Virus record (IMG/VR): IMGVR_UViG_3300010354_000408
Coordinates: 1 to 29,593 of that record
DNA: 29,593 nt
Source: a virus
Strand: one strand, 5' to 3'
Positions 24,110-29,593 of this stretch are shown piece by piece. The notes below the pieces were generated by a model. The model saw only the letters and a list, made by a program, of their open reading frames with translations. It was not told the DNA's origin and did not search any database. The position numbers and the translations under genes are program-made. Every line of letters starts with the position of its first letter. The stretch's first letter is position 1.

Positions 24110-24706
24110 ATGAGAATCAACGAAATTATCTTAGAAAATAAGAGTGCCTATCAGGGATGGGATGATGAACGAAGCGAGTCTTTTCGGGTTAATGGCACGA
24201 AGGACGGCGTCATTACCATCGCCAGAAGTTTTGACGAGAACGATGAAGTTGATAGAATCATGTATAACTATTACGATAAAAATATTATCGGCAATACTAA
24301 CATACCGGTAGTTGGCGTTCGTATGGAAAAGAATGGTATAGTTAGACAATTTGTGTACGGAGAGGATGGCATTAATGGCACAACTAGAGATATCGGCACG
24401 ATTGATGGAATTCCTAATCTATACAAATACTTCATGGAACTGGTGATTGGCATAATAAATAAGAACATATATCTAGGAGAAAATATGAACGGGAAACTTA
24501 CCCTTGAACAATTCATGAATATGAACTCGGAAATCGTAAATGCCATGAAAACCGCAGAAAACGAATTTCGGTCAGAGTATTCAAAAAGAACAATGGCGGA
24601 AAGTCAATCTGTCAATATGAGTCCCTATAAAGACGCAATCAAGAACGCCGAAACACCAAAGAAGAAATCAGCGAAGAGTAAAGTCGAGCAACTATTCAAC
24701 AAGTAA
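24110..24706 (+). CDS. Protein of unknown function with capsid-targeting-like N-terminus, 198 aa
   Basis: The protein begins MRINEIILENKSAY: a short basic N-terminus ending I-L-E (residues 7-9), the pattern of T4 capsid-targeting peptides with an I/L-x-E gp21 cleavage site. Residues ~20-110 are mixed beta (DGVITIARSFDENDEVDRIMYNYY, IPVVGVRMEKNGIVRQFVYGEDG). The second half is helical, ending in a Lys-rich tail (PKKKSAKSKVEQLFNK). A GATAAATA late box ends 5 nt before the ATG with no Shine-Dalgarno. It is a plus-strand gene between minus-strand replication genes and may be a separately acquired late head protein. No family is recognised. Confidence 0.75.
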   Translation: MRINEIILENKSAYQGWDDERSESFRVNGTKDGVITIARSFDENDEVDRIMYNYYDKNIIGNTNIPVVGVRMEKNGIVRQFVYGEDGINGTTRDIGTIDGIPNLYKYFMELVIGIINKNIYLGENMNGKLTLEQFMNMNSEIVNAMKTAENEFRSEYSKRTMAESQSVNMSPYKDAIKNAETPKKKSAKSKVEQLFNK

Positions 24707-24716
24707 TAAATAAAAG

Positions 24717-24793
24717 GTGCCAGTCGCGGTTCCCCAACCCACTGATGCTCGGTTATTGTAAGTCAGTCAAAGGATGGCGTCTTGCCAATCCTC
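24717..24793. other. Structured, relatively GC-rich gap between convergent genes
   Basis: The stretch has nested pairing CAGT/ACTG (24721-24724, 24741-24744) around GGTT/AACC (24728-24731, 24736-24739), and an alternative ACTGA/TCAGT pairing (24741-24745 with 24763-24767). A hairpin GGATGGC ... GCC-A-ATCC lies at 24772-24791. No U-run follows on either strand. It may be a two-way terminator or a small RNA; neither is established. Confidence 0.4.
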
Positions 24794-26251
24794 CTACTTA
24801 TAAACGATCTTCTCTAGCGTGAAAGGATAGTTTGCCTCTCTATAGAATTCCTTGCGTTTAGTGAGGTGACGTTTGGAAAATTTACAGCTGGAGGTGATAT
24901 CCCAAATCTGTACGAAGTCTTTATCTTCTGCCTTACGCACACCTCTACCGATTGATTGAATGACTCGCACAAACGATTTACCCGGTTCTATCATAACTAA
25001 GTTGAAGATGCGAGGTATATTCAGTCCGACGGCAGCCACACCATATGTAGCCACAATAATCTTATCGTCGCTGATTGCTACTTCATCATATTCTTCTTTA
25101 CGATCTTTGTTCTTTGTTTTACCACTAACGAATACACTATTGCTTATTCTGGAAACCAGTTCCTCACCCGCAGCAATACGATCAACCAAAATAAGTGTAT
25201 TGCCTGTCTTAACAATCTCATGAATAAGATCACTGATTTTATCTAATCGTTCTTTATTCTCTAACAGATACCTTAACTCACCCTGATAATCTCTGAAGTC
25301 CTGATCATCCTGAAACTGAACAATGTTTACATGACATTGTGCTAAAACTCCACGTTCCTGAAGCTCGCTTGCACTAAGTTGTCCTACAAGAGGACCAATA
25401 CCACAAAACAGAGCCTGTCGAGCGTAGTCATCTTTGGGTATAGTTCCCGTTAGTCCCCATCGTATGGGTACATGACTCATGACTCCGGTTAGTAAAGACT
25501 TGAGAGCATCAGCTTTAGCACTATGAGCCTCGTCAATCATAATACAAACAACATTCTCGATAAACTCTCCAATGGGTACAACGCCAGTATGATCTTTGGT
25601 GCCCTTGAGAATATTGTTCAAACTCTGCCAAGTACAAATAGTATGCTGATGCCCAATCTCCTTTCTATCTTGAAAGTACACCCCAACATCAAGTCCCAAG
25701 TTACGATAATCTGCTTCTGTCTGTCCCACTAAGCTTTTATTGGGCACTACGACAATTGTTCTACCAACGTGCTGACAACTATATGATAGAGCAGCAGTCA
25801 TGATTGTTTTTCCAGCACCAGTAGCGACCTCTTGAACACATTGTGGGTTTTCAAGAAAGTTGTTGATAATGTCTATCTGATAGTCTCTTAGAACAATAGG
25901 TTCACCTGCTTGTGGGTGTCCTGTGGGCCATGATTTTTCGCTAAACGTCTGTTGATCTATTCTATTAAACTGAAAGCTCGTTGAGTAGTCTCTAATATCT
26001 TCAAGATCGATGTCGTAGCCCTGCTGCTCTAAGAAAGGTATAATCTCAGATAACAGATTTACATATGTGGATCCACCAAGTTGAAAATAACTGACCTTGC
26101 CATTCCATCGGCCCAAGCGAACACTTGGCAGATATCTTGCCCCAGGAATCTCGTATTCAAACTGACGAGCCAGTGCTCGACGATCACTAACGTCTAGGCC
26201 CTCTATTTTTACGTTAACCTCATCTTTTACAATAATCGTAGCGGTTTTCAA
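24794..26251 (-). CDS. uvsW: SF2 DNA/RNA helicase, T4 UvsW family
   Basis: The 485-residue protein has the small N-terminal UvsW domain (residues 1-95, including PSVRLGRWNGKVSYF, close to UvsW's F-R-Y-G-N-W-D-G-R-I). All SF2 motifs follow: Q motif LRDYQ (121-125), Walker A ATGAGKT (143-149), DEAH (240-243), LTGT (267-270) and motif VI QSIGRGVRK (~435-443). UvsW remodels recombination intermediates, unwinds R-loops and branched DNA, and shifts T4 from origin- to recombination-dependent replication. The start is TTG with GGAG 9 nt upstream; a nearby ATG is out of frame. Its own promoter (TTGACT-17 nt-TATAAT) follows the terminator of the AAA+ gene. Confidence 0.93.
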   Translation of the reverse strand: MKTATIIVKDEVNVKIEGLDVSDRRALARQFEYEIPGARYLPSVRLGRWNGKVSYFQLGGSTYVNLLSEIIPFLEQQGYDIDLEDIRDYSTSFQFNRIDQQTFSEKSWPTGHPQAGEPIVLRDYQIDIINNFLENPQCVQEVATGAGKTIMTAALSYSCQHVGRTIVVVPNKSLVGQTEADYRNLGLDVGVYFQDRKEIGHQHTICTWQSLNNILKGTKDHTGVVPIGEFIENVVCIMIDEAHSAKADALKSLLTGVMSHVPIRWGLTGTIPKDDYARQALFCGIGPLVGQLSASELQERGVLAQCHVNIVQFQDDQDFRDYQGELRYLLENKERLDKISDLIHEIVKTGNTLILVDRIAAGEELVSRISNSVFVSGKTKNKDRKEEYDEVAISDDKIIVATYGVAAVGLNIPRIFNLVMIEPGKSFVRVIQSIGRGVRKAEDKDFVQIWDITSSCKFSKRHLTKRKEFYREANYPFTLEKIVYK

Positions 26252-26275
26252 TAATGTGCTCCATGATAGTTGATC

Positions 26276-26304
26276 ATTATAAAGTATTTAATGAACGAAG
26301 TCAA
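26276..26304 (-). promoter_or_regulatory. Sigma70-type promoter of uvsW
   Basis: TTGACT (26299-26304), a 17-nt spacer and TATAAT (26276-26281) on the minus strand, right after the AAA+ gene terminator. The leader of ~18 nt carries GGAG before the TTG start. Confidence 0.85.
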
Positions 26305-26318
26305 GAGTTTTGGGCAAC

Positions 26319-26341
26319 AAAAAGCCCGATGTTCTCGGGCT
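26319..26341 (-). terminator. Intrinsic terminator after the AAA+ gene
   Basis: A perfect 7-bp stem (AGCCCGA/TCGGGCT) with a 5-nt loop is followed on the minus strand by TTTT. It lies 22 nt after the AAA+ stop and insulates uvsW. Confidence 0.9.
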
Positions 26342-26362
26342 GAATATTGTGTGATAATGTTT

Positions 26363-27406
26363 TTAACGATTCATACAAGTGCTACGAGCAAGAGCTTGCC
26401 AGTTTTCAGGACTGATCTTTACTAAGTCTGCTAACTTAAGAGCCATTCTTAAACTTAGTTCTCTAAGTTTAGTCATGTTTGCTTTCATAAACTCAAGTAT
26501 CTGTTCAGCCTCTCCATTATCAAAGTCATAATCACGAAATAACCCACCGTCAGCATCACGATGAACCTGAGAGATACGAAGCATTTTATCACGCTCGGTG
26601 TCAATTGTTAGATCGATAAAATGACAACGACTTTGAAGTGCCTCTAAATGATCCTGTAGCTTTTTGCTCTTGAGATTTTGAAACTTAAGATTCGTAATAA
26701 AGATTACCGAACCCTTAAACTCAAATTGATCGGGTACTCCTTCACGACGAAGCATGGCACTATCTGAATTCCAAAAAATACGACGCCGCTTACCAGAGTC
26801 AAGTGCTGCTTTGAGAATATTAAGAGCCAAGTCATCCTGAAATACTGAATCACAGTCATCAAAAACTAAAACGTTCTTTGAATCGCTAAACTTGAAGAGC
26901 TGACAATATAGACCGATAGGAGTCATAGCACCCTTTACGATTTCAAAACGAACCCGTTTACCGGCTAACTTATCGAACAAACTAGCCTTTTCCATTTGTG
27001 TTTCCACACCAAAACTTTTACCCACTCCTGGAGGGCCAGAAACAATCAAGGCACGAATATCACCATTTATTGCTGCTAGACTCATCTGATCAAGAACAGA
27101 AAATTGGCCAGCGATACGATTCATAGCCTCATCATCTGATTCGGCGATAACTGGAACTGATTGAGTCTGAGGCATGTTCGAAATAAATCCTAGAGAAGGT
27201 AAACGAGGAGTCTCGTTTACAGTAAAACTGCCAGAGTTTGGCACGTCAATGTAAACTTGTTTTGCTTGTGTTGGAAGATTGCCGTTATTCTTGACCTGAA
27301 CACGTCCAGCAGGCATACTCTCAATTGGGCGAGCAAGTTCAAAAGTCTGATTTTCGATTCTGGTTGACTTGTAGAAACCCTGATTGATAATAACGGTTTT
27401 AGCCAT
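26363..27406 (-). CDS. AAA+ ATPase of unknown role, 347 aa
   Basis: Residues ~95-300 form an AAA+ module: Walker A GPPGVGKS (124-131), Walker B NVLVFDDCD (178-186) and sensor 1 VIFITN (234-239). An arginine-finger candidate lies in LQSRCHF (around R260). The N-terminal ~90 residues are low complexity and probably flexible. Related stand-alone AAA+ proteins occur in many large phages; without a partner domain the substrate cannot be named. It has a perfect-consensus sigma70 promoter (TTGACA-17 nt-TATAAT), AAGGA before the ATG, and its own intrinsic terminator, so it is a monocistronic, strongly transcribed early gene. A role in DNA metabolism or host take-over is inference. Confidence 0.85.
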   Translation of the reverse strand: MAKTVIINQGFYKSTRIENQTFELARPIESMPAGRVQVKNNGNLPTQAKQVYIDVPNSGSFTVNETPRLPSLGFISNMPQTQSVPVIAESDDEAMNRIAGQFSVLDQMSLAAINGDIRALIVSGPPGVGKSFGVETQMEKASLFDKLAGKRVRFEIVKGAMTPIGLYCQLFKFSDSKNVLVFDDCDSVFQDDLALNILKAALDSGKRRRIFWNSDSAMLRREGVPDQFEFKGSVIFITNLKFQNLKSKKLQDHLEALQSRCHFIDLTIDTERDKMLRISQVHRDADGGLFRDYDFDNGEAEQILEFMKANMTKLRELSLRMALKLADLVKISPENWQALARSTCMNR

Positions 27407-27440
27407 GTTGTGTAGTTCCTTAACTGTTTACAATAAAGAC

Positions 27441-27469
27441 ATTATACACGAAATCAGATTTATTGTCAA
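27441..27469 (-). promoter_or_regulatory. Perfect-consensus early promoter 1 (AAA+ gene)
   Basis: TTGACA (27464-27469), 17 nt and TATAAT (27441-27446). The -35 overlaps the upstream stop codon. A TATTGTAAAC element (27426-27435) downstream mirrors the -35 block TTGACAATA. Confidence 0.92.
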
Positions 27470-28188
27470 CTCAGAACACGAACGAAATTCATTCGAGTCT
27501 GACCGTTTTCCATATGATCCTTGATACGGCCTTTTAGCGTAACCTGAGATCCTTGAGCAAGTTTCTCTGAAAAACTAAAGAATATCACTTGATCCGAATC
27601 AGTAATAGCCGTCACATAATGAGTATTCCAATTGGAACTCCATATACAGCGAAGAATCTCGACTTTAACGAAATCTATCTTTTGCCCTGGCTTGGCGAGA
27701 TATCCACCACGAGCATCTCTAATACGATTTTCAATGCTAGATCTAGCCTGATCATTAGCATAGGCTTGGGGCAGAAATGCTACCGTACCATTATACGCTA
27801 ACAGCCCCGTGACGGTTTCTTTAGTGACGATTGAATTGATACTCATATCAAAGTCAGTGATGATTTTACCTGCTAAGATTGAAACAACATTCTTAGAACG
27901 AAAATGCTTGATAATGATCTGAGCCTGAGGCTTAAAATCTTCGTTAATTTGACTTTGATTTTCAAGAAGAAATCGAACACGCTCAGCATTTACAAAGCAT
28001 TGACTCTGATTATCATTCATCTTATATTCAGTCACTCCCAATCGCTCACCCGCTCTCTCACATGAGATTACATCGCTTGGCTTGACGTATCTTTCAGAAT
28101 TCTCCGCAAATGCCTGACAACTTGCTGCTATCACCAATTCAGTAGGATATACAAGAGACTTTAATCGACTAAATTCTATCTTGGTCAT
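27466..28188 (-). CDS. Early protein of unknown function with OB-fold-like C-terminus, 240 aa
   Basis: The C-terminal ~45 residues (DSDQVIFFSFSEKLAQGSQVTLKGRIKDHMENGQTRMNFVRVL) are here recognised as the 'IxFFS...L..GxxVTLKGxIKxH...G.T.xxRV' strand pattern typical of OB-fold nucleic-acid-binding domains. The N-terminal ~160 residues are mixed, with two cysteines near the start (ASC at ~23, ISCERAGERLG at ~43) and a helical middle. It is read from a perfect-consensus sigma70 promoter with AGGAA 8 nt before the ATG. The stop codon lies inside the -35 box of the following AAA+ gene's promoter. Nucleic-acid binding is a pattern-based inference; the family is not recognised. Confidence 0.75.
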   Translation of the reverse strand: MTKIEFSRLKSLVYPTELVIAASCQAFAENSERYVKPSDVISCERAGERLGVTEYKMNDNQSQCFVNAERVRFLLENQSQINEDFKPQAQIIIKHFRSKNVVSILAGKIITDFDMSINSIVTKETVTGLLAYNGTVAFLPQAYANDQARSSIENRIRDARGGYLAKPGQKIDFVKVEILRCIWSSNWNTHYVTAITDSDQVIFFSFSEKLAQGSQVTLKGRIKDHMENGQTRMNFVRVLS

Positions 28189-28220
28189 ATCTGCTTCCTA
28201 ATGATGTTTACAATACTGCT

Positions 28221-28249
28221 ATTATAGGATAAATCTGATTTATTGTCAA
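28221..28249 (-). promoter_or_regulatory. Perfect-consensus early promoter 2 (OB-like gene)
   Basis: TTGACA (28244-28249), 17 nt and TATAAT (28221-28226). The same extended TTGACAATAAAT block and TATTGTAAAC element (28206-28215) are present as in promoter 1. Confidence 0.92.
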
Positions 28250-28471
28250 CTATTGAGAAATCCAGCCCCAGCCTTCACGCTCAATTTTACGGCGAGCATT
28301 GAGCATGATTTTGCGAAGCTTATTGACTTCTTTAGTAAGAGGAGCCTGGATTCCACCTAATTCTTTAAGAGCAAGAAGGGCCTGATCACGACGTTTATAT
28401 GTTGATAGCGCCGCTTCGGGAATTAAGACATTGGTCATAAACGGACTGGAATACAGAACTTTTTTCATCAT
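28250..28471 (-). CDS. Small basic early protein of unknown function, 73 aa
   Basis: The protein (MMKKVLYSSPFMTN ... EREGWGWISQ) is basic and mostly helical, with RRDQALLALKELGG and a Lys/Arg-rich C-terminal third. Either of two adjacent ATG codons could start it; the Shine-Dalgarno is weak. Its promoter is the third copy of the strong early type (TTGACA-17 nt-TATAAT), so it is probably an abundant early product. Its stop is next to the -35 box of the next gene's promoter. Small early basic phage proteins often bind host proteins, but nothing here shows a target. Confidence 0.65.
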   Translation of the reverse strand: MMKKVLYSSPFMTNVLIPEAALSTYKRRDQALLALKELGGIQAPLTKEVNKLRKIMLNARRKIEREGWGWISQ

Positions 28472-28504
28472 CTTGAACTCACTGTCTTAACTGTCAATAA
28501 TGCT

Positions 28505-28533
28505 ATTATACTATCAAGTCAATTTATTGTCAA
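28505..28533 (-). promoter_or_regulatory. Perfect-consensus early promoter 3 (small basic gene)
   Basis: TTGACA (28528-28533), 17 nt and TATAAT (28505-28510), again with the TTGACAATAAAT extension. The downstream element is altered to TATTGACAG. Confidence 0.9.
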
Positions 28534-28553
28534 ATTAGCGACCAGCATGAAGA

Positions 28554-28575
28554 ATTGTTGTTTTTTAGCAACAAT
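28554..28575. repeat. 7-bp inverted repeat with 8-nt loop
   Basis: ATTGTTG (28554-28560) and CAACAAT (28569-28575) lie between the late-gene terminator and early promoter 3. No U-run follows on the minus strand; the role is unknown. Confidence 0.6.
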
Positions 28576-28584
28576 ACCCAAACA

Positions 28585-28611
28585 AAAAGCACAGTCGGAG
28601 ACTGTGCTTTT
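28585..28611 (-). terminator. Strong intrinsic terminator, potentially bidirectional
   Basis: A 12-bp stem (AAAAGCACAGTC/GACTGTGCTTTT) with a 3-nt loop is followed by T-runs on both strands. It lies 20 nt after the stop of the 28632-28907 late gene. Confidence 0.93.
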
Positions 28612-28631
28612 CTATTCTAAGTTAGTCTAAC

Positions 28632-28907
28632 TTATCGTGGCTTGACGTTTGACGCTGATTGATTCACGAAGTTGTACATTGATTCTGCTGTTTTTAGAAC
28701 TTGATCAAGACCAGGAAAAGGAGGCATGCCAACAGTAGTAGTCACTACACCCTTTTCATCACGGTTTACACTCAGTTCCCAACCGTGAAACTTGCTATGA
28801 TATTCTTCTGCGACTAGGTCTTTGGCCATTTTAAGGATTTCTGTACGGATTTCGTAACCATTACGATTAAACTTTACTTCAGTTTTTGGTAGATCAAAAT
28901 TAGACAT
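28632..28907 (-). CDS. Conserved small T4-like phage protein, 91 aa
   Basis: The protein begins MSNFDLPKTEVKFNRNGYEIRTEILKMAKDLV, here cited for its VxFNRNGYEIR-xEIL block. It then has EEYHxKFxGWE and ends in a MPPFPGLDQVLKTAESMYNFVNQ helix. I recognise this layout from small proteins of cyanophages and other marine T4-like phages that lack a function. It has the only perfect T4 late box in the window (TATAAATA, 60 nt upstream), a strong AAAGGAGAG Shine-Dalgarno and a strong terminator after its stop. It is therefore a monocistronic late gene, probably highly expressed. A virion or head-assembly role is plausible but not shown. Confidence 0.8.
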   Translation of the reverse strand: MSNFDLPKTEVKFNRNGYEIRTEILKMAKDLVAEEYHSKFHGWELSVNRDEKGVVTTTVGMPPFPGLDQVLKTAESMYNFVNQSASNVKPR

Positions 28908-28967
28908 GCTACTCTCCTTTCTGTGTGTATGTGTCTAGTTTGAGAACACCCCATGTGCCCTCAGATA

Positions 28968-28975
28968 TATTTATA
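28968..28975 (-). promoter_or_regulatory. Perfect T4 late promoter TATAAATA
   Basis: The exact T4 late consensus on the minus strand, 60 nt before the ATG at 28907 that carries a strong Shine-Dalgarno. Confidence 0.8.
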
Positions 28976-29006
28976 CATGTGAAATTATTATTTTACAATT
29001 TTTTAA

Positions 29007-29014
29007 GATAAATA
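29007..29014 (+). promoter_or_regulatory. Late promoter box GATAAATA for the homing endonuclease
   Basis: A plus-strand box 71 nt before the GIY-YIG ATG, divergent from the TATAAATA box 31 nt away. Confidence 0.45.
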
Positions 29015-29019
29015 AAAAT

Positions 29020-29051
29020 GTAGTCCACGAGTCTCTAACCTCTCCGACTAC
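29020..29051 (+). promoter_or_regulatory. Leader hairpin of the GIY-YIG gene
   Basis: GTAGTC (29020-29025) pairs with GACTAC (29046-29051), with an inner GAG/CTC pairing. It sits between the late box and the Shine-Dalgarno and does not cover the latter. Confidence 0.4.
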
Positions 29052-29085
29052 TCTAACGCTTGAATTAAGAAAAGGAAGCATCAGC

Positions 29086-29593
29086 ATGACTATTTATTAC
29101 CTTTATGTTAAAACACATAAAATCACAGGATTAAAATATCTAGGTCAAACTAAAAAAGAACCAATAAAATATAAAGGATCAGGTTTAGATTGGCTACAAC
29201 ATATAAAAAAATACGGGTATGACGTTAATACTGAAATTTTATTAGTCACAGAAAATAAACAAGAAAGAAATAATTGGGGAAGGTATTATAGTAAATTATG
29301 GAATATAATTGCAGCGCAAGATGATTATGGTAACAAAATTTGGGCTAATCGTATTCCTGAAACAGGTGGAAGTTGGGTTGAGGGTGTTAAACAATCACCT
29401 GAACATATAGCTAAAAGAGTAACAAAAAATATTGGTAAAAAAAGATCTCTTGAATTTAAACAAAACCGCAAGGGTGAAAAAAATTCATTTTACAATAAAA
29501 ACCACACTGATGAAACAAAAGAAAAAATGAAAAGAAATCATGCAGACGTATCTGGTTCAAAAAATCCCATGTTTGGTAAAAAAGGAAAGAACA
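29086..29593 (+). CDS. GIY-YIG homing endonuclease with NUMOD3-like motifs, cut by window end
   Basis: The frame is open from the ATG at 29086 to the window edge (169 codons). The N-terminus IYYLYVKTHKITGLKYLGQT (residues 3-22) is a GIY-YIG-type core (here YLY ... YLG), followed by YKGSG and W-x-x-H-I-x-x-Y-G. Later segments KNSFYNKNHTDETKEKMK and KNPMFGKKGK are NUMOD3-type DNA-binding repeats. This is the Seg/I-Tev-like architecture of free-standing phage homing endonucleases. Its codons are extremely A-rich, unlike the neighbours, which fits recent entry. An AAGGAAG Shine-Dalgarno lies 7 nt before the ATG. A GATAAATA box lies 71 nt upstream, with a hairpin in the leader. Confidence 0.85.
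   Translation, partial: MTIYYLYVKTHKITGLKYLGQTKKEPIKYKGSGLDWLQHIKKYGYDVNTEILLVTENKQERNNWGRYYSKLWNIIAAQDDYGNKIWANRIPETGGSWVEGVKQSPEHIAKRVTKNIGKKRSLEFKQNRKGEKNSFYNKNHTDETKEKMKRNHADVSGSKNPMFGKKGKN

Noticed and set aside
24717-24793. Possible tRNA gene, suggested by a GGTTCCCCAACC-type arm
   Set aside because: No GGTTCRANYCC T-arm, no matching acceptor stem and no anticodon arm in the right place on either strand.

Overview
The window looks like part of a large T4-like myovirus genome (Caudoviricetes). The evidence is a gp61-type primase translationally coupled to a gp41-type helicase, a UvsW-type helicase, a probable gp62-type clamp-loader subunit, and T4-style late promoter boxes (TATAAATA or GATAAATA). 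It also has near-consensus sigma70 early promoters, so the host is probably a Gram-negative bacterium. IscA and several marine T4-like families of unknown function suggest an aquatic phage; the host itself cannot be named from this sequence. Nearly everything is read from the minus strand. Only three genes are on the plus strand (21346-21723, 24110-24706 and 29086 to the window end).

Positions 1-14068 hold a tail-fibre/adhesin cluster, all minus strand: a glycine-rich adhesin cut by the window edge, three asparagine-rich fibre proteins that share modules, a beta-propeller-like protein with degenerate Asp boxes, and a 1871-residue repeat fibre with an Mtd-like N-terminus. Positions 14108-18098 hold a PD-(D/E)XK exonuclease with its own sigma70-type promoter, an overlapping late operon of four virion-like or unknown proteins ending in a complete IscA, an isolated gene with its own late promoter and terminator, and two short overlapping genes. 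Positions 18116-20496 carry helicase and primase. Positions 20539-24706 carry a structural-looking gene, two plus-strand unknowns, and a four-gene operon: unknown, gp62-like, zinc-finger protein, and a 194-residue protein collinear with the palm and fingers of bacterial DNA polymerase III alpha. Positions 24794-28907 carry UvsW, an AAA+ ATPase, an OB-fold-like protein, a small early gene and a small late gene. The right edge holds a truncated GIY-YIG homing endonuclease on the plus strand.

The promoters divide the genes into two classes. Replication and early genes (exonuclease, primase-helicase, the PolIII-like/gp62-like operon, UvsW, AAA+ and two small early genes) have sigma70-like promoters. 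Virion-like genes and the IscA operon have late boxes. Several promoters of both classes lie only 5-8 nt from the start codon with no Shine-Dalgarno sequence, which predicts leaderless or nearly leaderless mRNAs. The most unusual item is the very small C-family polymerase-like protein (21698-22282), which keeps counterparts of all three catalytic aspartates. No tRNA, CRISPR array, integrase or diversity-generating retroelement was found. No gene-free stretch exceeds 300 bases.
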